From NCBI GenBank assembly GCA_050633905.1, contig JBOEHJ010000033.1, positions 61,544-125,543 on the forward strand: DNA of 64,000 bases. The letters run 5' to 3'. A program made the translations under genes and the position numbers. The DNA comes from JANQPX01 sp050633905. Its GTDB lineage: Bacteria > Pseudomonadota > Alphaproteobacteria > Geminicoccales > Geminicoccaceae. The notes beneath the pieces were generated by a model, which was not told the DNA's origin, did no database searches, and saw only the letters and a program-made list of their open reading frames with translations. Every line of letters starts with the position of its first letter. The stretch's first letter is position 1. Shown here piece by piece: positions 45,352 to 54,615 of the stretch.

Positions 45352-46557
45352 TCACGCCGCTTCAAGGGCAATCGCGATTCCCTGACCGACGCCTATACAC
45401 ATGGTGGCAACCGCGCGTTTGGCGCCGCGTTCCTTCAGTTCGAGCGCAGCACTGCCCGTGATACGGGCGCCGGACATGCCGAGCGGGTGGCCGAGCGCAA
45501 TCGCGCCACCATTGGGGTTGACCTGCTCGGCGTCATCGGGGAGACCGAGATCGCGAAGAGTGGCAAGTGCCTGGCTGGCGAAGGCTTCATTCAACTCGAT
45601 CACATCAAGGCCAGTGACCGACCAGCCGATTTTTTCGAGAAGCTTCTTGGTCGCGGGCGATGGACCAAAGCCCATGATACGTGGCGGCACGCCAGCGGTG
45701 GCACCGGCAACGATGCGCGCAATCGGCGTAAGACCGTGTTTGGCGGCCGCGGCTCCGGAGGCGACGATCAAGGCGGCAGCCCCGTCATTCACACCTGAGG
45801 CATTGCCTGCGGTCACCGAACCACCCTTGCGAAACGGCGGGGGAAGTTTGGCAAGTTTTTCGATCGTCGTGCCGGCGCGCGGATGTTCATCTTGGTCGAC
45901 AATGATCGGATCACCCTTGCGCTGCGGGATGATCACATCAGTCATTTCTTTGGCGAGGCGACCACTTTTCTTAGCAGCTGCGGCTCGCAATTGGGAGCGT
46001 GCGGCAAACGCATCCTGGTCTTCGCGGCTGATGGAAAATTCTTCGGCAACGTTCTCGGCAGTCTCCGGCATGGAATCGATACCATATTGCATCTTCATCA
46101 CAGGGTTGACGAAACGCCAGCCAAGGGTGGTGTCATAGATCTCGTTCTGGCGGGAAAATGCGGTCTCGGCCTTGGGCATGACGAACGGCGCTCTGGACAT
46201 ACTCTCAACGCCGCCAGCGATGATCAGTTCGGCCTCACCTGCCTTGATGGCGCGCGCTGCCGTGATCAGCGCATCCATGCCGGAACCGCAGAGGCGATTG
46301 ATGGTCGCGCCTGGGACGGATTCGGGCAGCCCCGCTAAGAGCCCCGACATGCGCGCGACATTGCGGTTGTCCTCGCCTGACTGATTGGCACAACCAAAGA
46401 GCACCTCATCGACGGCCTCCCAGTCGAGCGCCCCATGTCGGACCATCAACGCTTTGATGGGGATGGCACCGAGATCGTCCGCACGCACCGAGGACAAGGC
46501 CCCCCCAAACCGGCCAACCGGCGTTCGAACAAAGCTGCAGATGAAGGCATCGGGCAT
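45352..46557 (-). CDS. pcaF: 3-oxoadipyl-CoA thiolase
   Basis: A 401-residue thiolase. The acylated Cys is in NRLCGSGMDALITAA, the catalytic His in GGAIALGHPLGMSGAR and the second Cys in TMCIGVGQG. The start of the protein (DAFICSFVRTPVGRFGG) and the LGWRFVNP segment match PcaF/PaaJ. It cleaves 3-oxoadipyl-CoA to succinyl-CoA and acetyl-CoA. Its start overlaps the CoA-transferase B stop by one base (TAATG), so it is the last gene of a catabolic operon. A general acetyl-CoA acetyltransferase is less likely in this context. Confidence 0.92.
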   Translation of the reverse strand: MPDAFICSFVRTPVGRFGGALSSVRADDLGAIPIKALMVRHGALDWEAVDEVLFGCANQSGEDNRNVARMSGLLAGLPESVPGATINRLCGSGMDALITAARAIKAGEAELIIAGGVESMSRAPFVMPKAETAFSRQNEIYDTTLGWRFVNPVMKMQYGIDSMPETAENVAEEFSISREDQDAFAARSQLRAAAAKKSGRLAKEMTDVIIPQRKGDPIIVDQDEHPRAGTTIEKLAKLPPPFRKGGSVTAGNASGVNDGAAALIVASGAAAAKHGLTPIARIVAGATAGVPPRIMGFGPSPATKKLLEKIGWSVTGLDVIELNEAFASQALATLRDLGLPDDAEQVNPNGGAIALGHPLGMSGARITGSAALELKERGAKRAVATMCIGVGQGIAIALEAA

Positions 46558-47342
46558 TATGCCGTCCCTCCTTTGTCCAGTATGCCATGAGCCTTTGCGG
46601 TTCGCGCCTGAAGATCGCGTAGTATCTCCAACTCTCCCAATGTCGGCACTGGTGTTTCGACAACGTCGTCGCCAAAACGCAACGCCCAGCCCGTCGCATC
46701 GATTAGCTGACCCCGAGTCACACCGGGATGGATCGAGGTGACCATAAACTCCCTGGTCATGGGTTCAGGTTCCATGACGCAAAGATCTGTCATGATTTTG
46801 GTCGGCCCTTTGGTGGTCACGCCCAAGCGCTCTCTGTAGTCGCCGCCCTCCCCGAATCCGATGGAGGTAAAAAAATCAATCTTATCGACCAGGCTGCGCC
46901 TGGAATGCTTGACCGTGATCAGAATTTCGCCACAAGACGTTGCGATTTCTGGCGCCCCGCCGCCGCCTGGCAGCCGTACCTTTGGCTTGTGGTAATCGCC
47001 CACGACGGTCGTGTTGATGTTAGCGAATTTATCAATCTGGGCTGCCCCAAGAAAACCTTTGGTGATCCGCCCACCCTGCAGCCAATAGCGAAACATCTCG
47101 ACCACCGGCACGGTGTTGAGCGCTGTCTCGCAAAGCTCACCATCGCCGATCGAAAGCGGCAGCACATTGGGCTTGGTCGCGATCGTGCCGCTTTCATAAA
47201 TCAGCGTGATGTCCGGACAGCGAGTGAGGCGGGCGAGATTGCAGGCAGCTGATGGCGCACCGATACCAACGAAGCAAACATCATCATTGCTGAGCGCGCG
47301 TGAGGCAGACACGGCCATCATTTCGGTCGGGGTATAGTTCAT
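46557..47342 (-). CDS. catJ: 3-oxoadipate CoA-transferase, subunit B
   Basis: A 261-residue class I CoA-transferase beta subunit. Typical segments are VCFVGIGAPSAACNLARLT, IYESGTIATKPNVLPLSIGDGEL and GGGGAPEIATSCGEI. Its size matches CatJ rather than the shorter PcaJ. It acts with subunit A, encoded just upstream, to move CoA from succinyl-CoA to 3-oxoadipate. The ATG has GAGGAG upstream. Assignment to 3-oxoadipate rests on the thiolase partner; a related dicarboxylate is possible. Confidence 0.88.
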   Translation of the reverse strand: MNYTPTEMMAVSASRALSNDDVCFVGIGAPSAACNLARLTRCPDITLIYESGTIATKPNVLPLSIGDGELCETALNTVPVVEMFRYWLQGGRITKGFLGAAQIDKFANINTTVVGDYHKPKVRLPGGGGAPEIATSCGEILITVKHSRRSLVDKIDFFTSIGFGEGGDYRERLGVTTKGPTKIMTDLCVMEPEPMTREFMVTSIHPGVTRGQLIDATGWALRFGDDVVETPVPTLGELEILRDLQARTAKAHGILDKGGTA

Positions 47343-47353
47343 GATCGGGCTCC

Positions 47354-48199
47354 TCAGGATCTTTTGGCATACCGGGCGAATATATCAGGCGATGCCTGCA
47401 TGACATTCTCGTCCATCCATGTCAGAAAACTCTCCCGATCGCGTGCAATGGCGTCCCAAGCTTTGTAATAGGCGTTATCGCGGTTGTAGTAGCCATGGGC
47501 AAAAGACGGATGCGCCCCGCCCGGGACTTCGACAATCGCGGTCATGGTCCAGCTCGGCAACACGCAGGCATTGGGCGAGATGTCGCCGAAACCATCGACG
47601 ATCTCCTCGACGGTCACCACCGACTTTTTCGCACCGAGCACTGCTTCCTTCTGCACACCGACAATACCTTCGATCAGCACATCACCGCTGCGATTTGCCT
47701 TTTGTGCATGGATGATGGCGCAATCGAGATCGAAGGCGGGCACTGCTGCCAACACCTCACCGGTAAACGGGCAGGTCACGGTCTTGATGTTGGGATTGAC
47801 CTCTGCGAGCTCAGCACCGCGATAGCCGCGGAACATCGCAAAGGGCAGCCCTGCAGCCCCCGCATCATAGGCATTGGCCATGGCGGCGTGGCTGTGTTCC
47901 TCCACGTCGATCGGATGGGGCCAGCCATGTTCGATTGCATCGCGTAGTCGATGGAGCGATCCCACACCAGGATTGCCGCCCCATGAAAATACGATCTTTC
48001 TCGCAGCGCCCATACCGATCAACTGGTCGTAAATCAGATCCGGTGTCATCCGCACGATCGTCAGGTCTTTGCGCTGCTGACGAATAACCTCGTGGCCGGC
48101 GGCATAGGGGATGAGATGCGTGAACCCCTCCATCGCCACGCTGTCGCCGTCCGTGAGGCAGGTGACAATCGCATCTTTCAAACTCATGAACTCGGCCAT
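47354..48199 (-). CDS. catI: 3-oxoadipate CoA-transferase, subunit A
   Basis: About 281 residues, the alpha subunit of the same transferase. DGDSVAMEGFTHLIPYAAGHEVIRQ and FSWGGNPGVGSLHRLRDAIEHGWP are typical of CatI-type subunits. It is the first gene of the catI-catJ-pcaF operon, 11 bases upstream of catJ. The start is placed at the ATG before AEFMSL; an ATG three codons upstream is also possible. Confidence 0.88.
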   Translation of the reverse strand: MAEFMSLKDAIVTCLTDGDSVAMEGFTHLIPYAAGHEVIRQQRKDLTIVRMTPDLIYDQLIGMGAARKIVFSWGGNPGVGSLHRLRDAIEHGWPHPIDVEEHSHAAMANAYDAGAAGLPFAMFRGYRGAELAEVNPNIKTVTCPFTGEVLAAVPAFDLDCAIIHAQKANRSGDVLIEGIVGVQKEAVLGAKKSVVTVEEIVDGFGDISPNACVLPSWTMTAIVEVPGGAHPSFAHGYYNRDNAYYKAWDAIARDRESFLTWMDENVMQASPDIFARYAKRS

Positions 48200-48560
48200 C
48201 ACTCTCACTTTCTTCTAGGCGCCTAGTTCCAGGATTGGCGTGCCTGCCACCCGAAAGCAATGCCCCCTATGACTAACCATCATGAAAGCATCACAAAGGT
48301 CTTTTTCAAATGAATGCTTGAGAATCAAATCATGGCACCATTGAAACTTCTGATCATGTCACCAATCGCGCCTCCTGCGATCGACGGTGTCCATTTGTTC
48401 GTGAGTCCATCGTGAAAAAAATCAGAAAACTTATCCGCAGACTGCACTTCCATGCGGGGCTGGTTCTCAAACAAATTCATTGTCGACGTTGTGTTAACTG
48501 AAGCTTTTGGACCTGCTTCGGATAGAGCGGGATATCTAACTCACCTTATTCGATACGGCC
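48200..48560. other. Intergenic region leading into decayed genes
   Basis: No intact gene is seen. A short plus-strand stretch near 48413-48500 reads KKIRKLIRRLHFHAGLVLKQ before a stop and could be the worn 5' part of a former sugar-transfer gene. The promoter of the catIJ-pcaF operon should lie near 48200-48300. Confidence 0.35.
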
Positions 48561-48960
48561 ATGACCACTCGAAGCGCCACGCCTGATCCGAGCGGGGCCC
48601 TTGCGAGCTTTAAGACGGAGTTCGATGTTCTTGCCGAGGGTCACCCCCATGATGGCGATGGCCTTATGATCGATGCCGGCGGTTACATTGGTACAAAAGC
48701 CATCGCGCTGACCAAGGTTTATCTAGCCTGCACCATGATCACCATCGAGCCATCATCGAAAAATTTTGCGACCCAGCAGAAAATTACGGATTCAAGAATA
48801 TTCGACCGATCAACGCTGCGCTTAGGCCGAAAGCAGGCTTGGAAGCGTCGATGTATTCCTGGTCGAACTCTATGAGCGGATTGTCGCCGGTTGCGAGCTG
48901 CCTTCGAGACAATTCAATCATTCGCGATAGTGACGTCAAGCTAATCTCGATCAACCCAGC
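48561..48960 (+). pseudogene. Decayed FkbM-family methyltransferase
   Basis: The first frame contains LMIDAGGYIGTKAIALTK and ITIEPSSKNF, matching the SAM-binding start of FkbM methyltransferases (usually DVGANIGYYS and FEPNP). About 48770 the homology moves to another frame, reading ENYGFKNIRPINAALRPKAG, which is the next conserved FkbM segment. The frameshift and later stops show the gene is dead. It was probably part of a glycan or O-antigen locus. Confidence 0.72.
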
Positions 48961-48995
48961 AAACGAGCCCCAACGGGAAACGCGTATTGCGTGAG

Positions 48996-49125
48996 GTGAC
49001 AGTGTTGATCCCGACCTATAATCGGGCGGACTTTCTCGGCGAGGCGTTCGACAGCATCTTGCAATAATCGTTCACCGATTTTGAACTCCTAATCATCGAA
49101 GACGGCTCCAGCGATGGAACCAGCA
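48996..49125 (+). pseudogene. Decayed family 2 glycosyltransferase fragment
   Basis: The reading VTVLIPTYNRADFLGEAFDS is the classical N-terminus of a GT2 glycosyltransferase. An in-frame TAA at 49065-49067 follows ILQ, after which FTDFELLIIEDGSSDGT continues the family pattern in the same frame. The rest of the gene is gone. It lies just after the FkbM remnant, which supports a lost glycan-synthesis locus. Confidence 0.82.
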
Positions 49126-49235
49126 CCATCCCGAATTCCGCCATGTGTAAAGAGTCTCGTTGGTTGCCCAGCGGCAGCGCACAGTTAGAATTCGGCGGAA
49201 TGGCTATTGATGGCGTAATCCGGTCTCAGACATGA

Positions 49236-49680
49236 CTGCTGCCCGAAGCAGTCGACGATGACGTGAGCGCCGATCATCTGGGCCGTTTCATCAATGCTTT
49301 TACCGATCAGCTCGATCTAAAGAAGGTCGGGTCTGAGTGCGTTCAGGCAAAAGTAACGAGTCATCCTGGTGATAACCCGGCAGATTTGCTGAAGCTCAAT
49401 ATTTACGGCTATCTGATCCGTGTGCACTCAAACCATCAGCTGGAAGCGGAAACCCGTTGCGACATTGAGGTGGTGTCGTTGTTGCGGAGGCTCGCGCCTG
49501 ATTTCAAGACAATCGCTGCCTTTCGACTTTCGGCACGATAACCGAAAAGCGCTTCACCTGGTGTTTCGCGCGTTTGTTATCCTGTGTCGACAATTGGATG
49601 TGTTCGGGCGCAAGCTTTTGACTATCGAAGGGATGCGAGTGCAGGACGTGAACAAGAAGCTGTTCGGCCCCATGGTTTAG
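49236..49680 (+). pseudogene. IS1182-type transposase fragment, frameshifted
   Basis: The first frame reads LLPEAVDDDVSADHLGRFIN and then DLLKLNIYGYLIRVHSNHQL and LRRLAPDFKTIAAFR, the N-terminal half of an IS1182-type transposase. Near 49530 it shifts frame to DNRKALHLVFRAFVILCRQL and LDVFGRKLLTIEGMR. The catalytic half is missing and a TGA stands directly before the first conserved residue. It is a dead remnant that marks past insertion at this locus. Confidence 0.8.
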
Positions 49681-52436
49681 AATTCACCCCAGCTATCGCC
49701 ATTGCCTGCAGACACGAGAGGGGTCGATTTTTTCTGGTTTTGTGATGGCTTCCTGATTCCAGTTGAAAGCTGTCGCTCGGTTCCTTCATCGAACTTGAAG
49801 AAGGCCATTAAATCAGCCAGCTTCATTGCCTGATCACTTAAGGCTAGCGAGGCGGATTTACTCTCCTGGACCAGGGCAGAATTCTTCTGGGTCATCGCAT
49901 CCATGCCGGCAATCGAGCCATTGATCTCCTGCACCCCTTTCGTCTGATCCTGCGAGGCACTCGATATCTCCTGCACGATACTGGCAACCTTACCGATCGA
50001 CCCGACGATCTCGGTCAAAGCCTTGCCCGCACGATTGACCAACTGAACCCCGTCCTCTACCTGGCTATTGCTGTCCTGAATTAGGGTCTTGATGTCGTTA
50101 GCCGCTTGAGCTGATCGTTGGGCCAGTTGCCGAACCTCCTGAGCAACGACGGCAAAGCCTTTGCCCGCCTCGCCGGCGCGTGCTGCCTCGACGCTGGCAT
50201 TGAGCGCGAGCAGATTGGTCTGGAAGGCAATTTCGTCGATGACGCCAATGATGTCGGTAATTCTTTGCGCTGATCTCTCAATTTCTACCATGGCGTCAAC
50301 CGCCTGCTCGACCACCTGACCACCTGTCTTGGCACTCTTGTCGGCAGTGCCAGCGAGCTGGCTAGCATTCTTAGCGTTTTCTGCATTCTGCCTGACTGTA
50401 GATGCCATATCTTCAGTCGACTCTGCCGTCTCCTTGAGATTGGACGCTGCCTGCCGTGTACGCTGCGAGAGGTCTTCTGTACCAGCATTGATCTCCAGTA
50501 CGGCACTGCGCACCTCATCAGCGGCTGCTTGGATGAGGCCGACAATTTCGGTAAGCTTGTCAGCGGTACTATTAGCATGTCCCTTGAGTTCACCGAGCTT
50601 ACCCTTGAAATCAGCTTCAATGCGCTTGCTCAGATCGCCCTTAGCCATCGCCTCCAACATCGTACCAAGACCTTCAGCGGCCTCGGCAATCATGGCTGTC
50701 AGCCGGTTCATGCCATCACCAAGCTTCTGATACACTCCGTCAACCCCGTCGAGGTCTACTCGCTGACTAAAGTCTCCCTGGCTGGCGGCATCGATGACAC
50801 GATCGATCGCCTCCTGCATGGTAAGCTCGAGGGTGGCATCGATCCATTCGATGACCATACCAAGAAATCGGCCATCATCGCCAACAACGGGGGTGACAGT
50901 GATATTAAGCCTGCGATCGCCGACGCGGATTTGACGTCGCTCAGGTGCCTCCAGGGACGTTGCGTTCGAATCAAACTCCGCTAATGCAGGATGGACCTCA
51001 CCCACATGGCTGCCCAACAGGTTTCCTGCAGAAAAGCCGGGCTGGTCTCGTTGTATGACCGCCTCATCATCGTCAAGCATAGCCTGCAAGGCGTCATTGA
51101 CGTAAACGACATTGGAGTTACGATTGACGACCATGACCATGGTGCTGCAACCGTCGAGCGCCGAGCGCAGCCGCGCCGCTTCTAGACCTTTTTGATAAAC
51201 ATGACTCGTCGACCTGGCCAGTTCACCGATCTCATCGGCACGCCTCTCACCTGGTACATTGGCTCGATTACCCTTGGCCATTTCGGCGATGGCATCTAGG
51301 ATCGCGCGCAATGGTCGGACGATGTCCATCGCGAGAAACCAACTAAGAACGAACAGCAATGCCATCACGATGGCGGAGATGATGACTGTCTGCAGCCCCA
51401 ATTCGGCAACTGGCTGCATGATCTCGTCCTCGGTCATCTGACCAAGCAGTGCCCAGCGCAAGCCGCTGAAGTCGAGGGGAGCGAACGCCGCCATGACCGA
51501 TTGACCTTCACCATCGGTGTCGAGCATGAAACCATGTTCGCCGGAAAGCGCCTTGTGCACCGCTTCCATTTCCACCCTACGGCTGAGCATCGTCGGCGTC
51601 TCTGCAAATCGAGAATCCGAACGCATCAACAAATCGGCGCCGACTAGATAGGTCTCCCCGGTTTCCCCTAGACCAGCAGCTTGTTGCAGGACCTCGTTGA
51701 TAGGGCTCGCTGACATCTGCAGCGCAAGAATTCCGAGCAAGGTATCATCTTCGTCAAGGATGGGCGTCGCCATGAAACTGGACGGGGCCCCCTTGCTGGC
51801 GCCATACTTACTGAAATCGACAAAAACTTGAAAGCCAGTCTCAGGGCGATCACGCGCGATGCGAAAGGCTTCGCTTAGTCCCGTATCGCGCCATCGTCCC
51901 GAATCAAGATTGGTCGCGAAATCGAGTGATTTCGACACCGAGTAGACAAGATTACCATCAACATCCAAGAGAAAGACGTCGGCATAGCTACGTTTGTTCA
52001 TGTATTCGCGGAACCAAGGATGATAGAGTCCATGTACCTCGCTGTAGGTACTGTCATCCTCGGCGGCATCGAGTTCCGCTCTCCGCCCTTCTGAGTGAGG
52101 ATTGCCCTCAACGTAGAGCTGCCGGAGGTTTTCCGTCGGCTGTTCCTCGAATTCGCTCCAACCTTCAGAGAACCCCATCATTGCCCAGCGCGTGGTCACA
52201 CTCGATGCGATGATTTGCAGGTCTTGGTCGATACCATTGAGAAGGGTATGTAGCGCTGTTCTGCGGGCTTCAAGGGCGGTGACAAGCTGGTCTTGTCGCG
52301 CCTGTTCGAGACTGTCGGCAGCGTTGAAATAGGTCGAGATACCGATACTGAGGCCAACCGCAAAGCCAGCACCTACGATATAGAGTGGCAGCTTCTGCGC
52401 AATCTTTAGCCCTTGCACGAATCTATTCACGCTCAT
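49677..52436 (-). CDS. Methyl-accepting chemotaxis protein with Cache, HAMP and PAS
   Basis: A 919-residue chemoreceptor. TM1 is at about 15-36, a large periplasmic double-Cache-like sensor follows, then a second TM (VIISAIVMALLFVLSWFLAM) with HAMP. Next are a PAS-like domain (VMVVNRNSNVVYVNDALQAML), further HAMP-like helices (QGDFSQRVDLDGVD) and the signalling hairpin (ISVIDEIAFQTNLLALNASV-like core, EAARAGEAGKGFAVVAQEVR). The protein ends SWGEF, fitting the xWxxF pentapeptide that tethers CheR and CheB. No other che genes are near. The start at 52436 is the ATG before SVNRFVQG. Confidence 0.94.
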   Translation of the reverse strand: MSVNRFVQGLKIAQKLPLYIVGAGFAVGLSIGISTYFNAADSLEQARQDQLVTALEARRTALHTLLNGIDQDLQIIASSVTTRWAMMGFSEGWSEFEEQPTENLRQLYVEGNPHSEGRRAELDAAEDDSTYSEVHGLYHPWFREYMNKRSYADVFLLDVDGNLVYSVSKSLDFATNLDSGRWRDTGLSEAFRIARDRPETGFQVFVDFSKYGASKGAPSSFMATPILDEDDTLLGILALQMSASPINEVLQQAAGLGETGETYLVGADLLMRSDSRFAETPTMLSRRVEMEAVHKALSGEHGFMLDTDGEGQSVMAAFAPLDFSGLRWALLGQMTEDEIMQPVAELGLQTVIISAIVMALLFVLSWFLAMDIVRPLRAILDAIAEMAKGNRANVPGERRADEIGELARSTSHVYQKGLEAARLRSALDGCSTMVMVVNRNSNVVYVNDALQAMLDDDEAVIQRDQPGFSAGNLLGSHVGEVHPALAEFDSNATSLEAPERRQIRVGDRRLNITVTPVVGDDGRFLGMVIEWIDATLELTMQEAIDRVIDAASQGDFSQRVDLDGVDGVYQKLGDGMNRLTAMIAEAAEGLGTMLEAMAKGDLSKRIEADFKGKLGELKGHANSTADKLTEIVGLIQAAADEVRSAVLEINAGTEDLSQRTRQAASNLKETAESTEDMASTVRQNAENAKNASQLAGTADKSAKTGGQVVEQAVDAMVEIERSAQRITDIIGVIDEIAFQTNLLALNASVEAARAGEAGKGFAVVAQEVRQLAQRSAQAANDIKTLIQDSNSQVEDGVQLVNRAGKALTEIVGSIGKVASIVQEISSASQDQTKGVQEINGSIAGMDAMTQKNSALVQESKSASLALSDQAMKLADLMAFFKFDEGTERQLSTGIRKPSQNQKKSTPLVSAGNGDSWGEF

Positions 52437-52672
52437 ATGCCCTGTCATCCCACGCAAAGCTTGAAACAATATTGCACAGGCCATGAAACCAGCACTGCAA
52501 TGCACAGTTGTCTACCAAAGACTGCTTAATAAATACTAAAGCAATGCTCGCCACCATGGCGTCGCTGACTCGCGCGCAGGAAGCTGTAGATCGAAAGTAT
52601 AGATTAGCTTTCTGTTCATTTCTTCGTCTTAGGATGAACCCAACTCAACATCCCTAAAGGCATTGATAAGTC

Positions 52673-53725
52673 ATGAATGGTCCCTCTCTTAAATTCGCTA
52701 TCGTCCTTGGATGCACCTTTGGTTTTGGCGCATACTCCTTTGCGGAAAGTTCATCGAATCAAGCAGAGCGGAAGGGCAAAGACGATCAAGTGGTGGTGCT
52801 AAAAACGAGCTATGAGCGCCCCACAGAAATTCCCTTTCCCGAAGACAATCCATTCAGCGCGGCCAAGGCTGAACTTGGTAAGACCTTGTATTTTGATCCG
52901 CGCCTGTCGCGCTCGAATATGCAGTCCTGTGCTTCCTGCCACAGCCCCAGCTTCGCCTGGGGTGATGGTCTGGCTAAAGGTGTAGGTGACCATATGCATG
53001 AGCTTGGCCGCCGAAGCCCGACAATCTTAAATGCTGCCTGGTCGGAGGTGTTAATGTGGGACGGTCGGTTCGACACGCTGGAGGAGCAGGCGCTCGGTCC
53101 AATCGAAGCCGATGTTGAGATGAACATGCCTCTTGATGAACTGATCGCCAAGCTCAGTAAAATCGAGGGCTACCGTGAACTCTTCGCTGCAGCTTTCGAA
53201 GGCGACAGAGACATTACTGCCGACAAGATTGCCATGGCCATCGCTACCTATGAGCGCACCATCGTTTCCGGTGAAGCTCCCTTTGATCGCTGGGTCAATG
53301 CTGAACGAAAAGCTCTCTCCGCTTCTGCAGAACGCGGTTTTGAGCTCTTCAATGGCAAGGCGCGCTGCGCCGCCTGCCATTCAGGCTGGCGCTTCACCGA
53401 TGACAGTTTTCATGACATTGGGCTAGCGGATGACGACCTCGGCCGCGGGACAGAGTTCCCAGGCATTGTCAAAATGCAGCATGCCTTCAAGACACCCGGG
53501 CTGCGCAACATCGATCAGCGCGCTCCTTATATGCATGATGGCTCATTGGCAACCCTTGCCGAGGTGGTCGAGCACTATGACGGTGGTGGCGTCCGGCGCC
53601 CGAGCCTCTCGGACGATATGAAGCCGTTGGACCTGACAAAGCAGGAAAAACGCGACTTGGTCGCCTTCATGGAATCATTGACCAGCGATGACGAGCCTGT
53701 CACATACGTTCAACTTCCGCGTTAG
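52673..53725 (+). CDS. Di-heme cytochrome c peroxidase (CcpA/MauG family)
   Basis: A 350-residue periplasmic protein with a signal peptide (FAIVLGCTFGFGAYSFA). Two heme-binding motifs, CASCH (86-90) and CAACH (232-236), are spaced as in bacterial cytochrome c peroxidases. Other family segments are GKTLYFDPRLSRSN, RRSPTILNAAW, MWDGRFDTLEEQALGPI and FKTPGLRNIDQRAPYMHDG. It reduces hydrogen peroxide or, in MauG-like members, oxidises a protein substrate. Two cupredoxins follow in the same direction and could be its electron donors. Confidence 0.94.
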   Translation: MNGPSLKFAIVLGCTFGFGAYSFAESSSNQAERKGKDDQVVVLKTSYERPTEIPFPEDNPFSAAKAELGKTLYFDPRLSRSNMQSCASCHSPSFAWGDGLAKGVGDHMHELGRRSPTILNAAWSEVLMWDGRFDTLEEQALGPIEADVEMNMPLDELIAKLSKIEGYRELFAAAFEGDRDITADKIAMAIATYERTIVSGEAPFDRWVNAERKALSASAERGFELFNGKARCAACHSGWRFTDDSFHDIGLADDDLGRGTEFPGIVKMQHAFKTPGLRNIDQRAPYMHDGSLATLAEVVEHYDGGGVRRPSLSDDMKPLDLTKQEKRDLVAFMESLTSDDEPVTYVQLPR

Positions 53726-53752
53726 TTTTCCGATCAAACAGGAGACTTCCCT

Positions 53753-54076
53753 ATGATCGTAAAGATGATTGCAGCAACAATGATGGGCGCTTGGCTCGTA
53801 ATATCGACAGCGGCGGCAGCCGATGAGATCGTGATCACGCAAAAAGGCAAGGTTTTTTCTGAAAAGAAAGTCACATTGCAGGTTGGGGATACGATCTCTT
53901 TCGTCAACGATGACGAGTCGACACATAACGTCTACTCGCGCAGCAAAGGGCACAAATTCGATATCGGCGCTCAACGCCCGGGGACTGCTATCTCGCATCA
54001 GTTCAATCAAGCGGGCAAAGTGAAGGTTCGCTGTGCCATTCATCCACGGATGAAGGTCACGGTAATCGTCGAATGA
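53753..54076 (+). CDS. Small cupredoxin-domain protein
   Basis: A 107-residue periplasmic protein: a signal peptide (MMGAWLVISTAAAA) and a plastocyanin-like domain. The type 1 copper ligands are visible: His in DDESTHNVYS and Cys, His and Met in CAIHPRM. The start has AGGAGA upstream. It lies 27 bases after the peroxidase and overlaps the next cupredoxin by four bases (ATGA). It probably carries electrons to the peroxidase. Confidence 0.9.
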   Translation: MIVKMIAATMMGAWLVISTAAAADEIVITQKGKVFSEKKVTLQVGDTISFVNDDESTHNVYSRSKGHKFDIGAQRPGTAISHQFNQAGKVKVRCAIHPRMKVTVIVE

Positions 54077-54615
54077 TAGAGAAGACCGGCCAAGTTTTGG
54101 TCTCCTTGCTATGGACAGCGGTCATGGTCGCTGTCCTTACGAGTCAGCTAAGCACCGCAAATGCTGCTGAGCACATCATCCGCATCGTCAGTGACTATGA
54201 GAACCTGCGCATGGTCTTCGAGCCCAAATACCTCGAGATCAAATCGGGCGACCGTGTGACATGGATCAACGAAGCCGACGAAGAGCACAATGTCATCAGC
54301 TTCCCAGATGGATTTCCCAGGGGTGCGAAAGCACTGCAAAGCCCAATCCTGACGAAGACCGGCGAACGATGGTCTCACGATTTTGAAATCTCAGGAAGCT
54401 ATGAATACCACTGCCTACCACATCTTCCCATGGGCATGCGTGGTTCGATCATCGTCGATCGTCACTCCAACATCGACGAGCTTCATCACCCCTCTGTCAA
54501 TGAGATAAGAAACTATCGCACACTGATGTTGAATTGGTTCGATGAGGACGACATAGAGGAGATCGAACTTGAAGATCGGACTTCGCATCATAATGAGGTC
54601 GGCAGTCCCAACTGA
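54073..54615 (+). CDS. Second cupredoxin-domain protein with acidic tail
   Basis: A 180-residue periplasmic protein with a signal peptide (VLVSLLWTAVMVAVLTSQ region). The cupredoxin domain has copper ligands in EEHNVISFP and YHCLPHLPMGM, a pseudoazurin or amicyanin-like layout. A C-terminal extension of about 45 residues is rich in Asp, Glu and His (FDEDDIEEIELEDRTSHH) and is unusual. It is coupled to the upstream cupredoxin by a four-base overlap, giving a three-gene redox unit with the peroxidase. Confidence 0.88.
   Translation: MIEKTGQVLVSLLWTAVMVAVLTSQLSTANAAEHIIRIVSDYENLRMVFEPKYLEIKSGDRVTWINEADEEHNVISFPDGFPRGAKALQSPILTKTGERWSHDFEISGSYEYHCLPHLPMGMRGSIIVDRHSNIDELHHPSVNEIRNYRTLMLNWFDEDDIEEIELEDRTSHHNEVGSPN

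Noticed and set aside
45031..45798. 255-codon plus-strand open frame
   Set aside because: Overlaps the membrane kinase in another frame and the thiolase on the opposite strand; no conserved motif.
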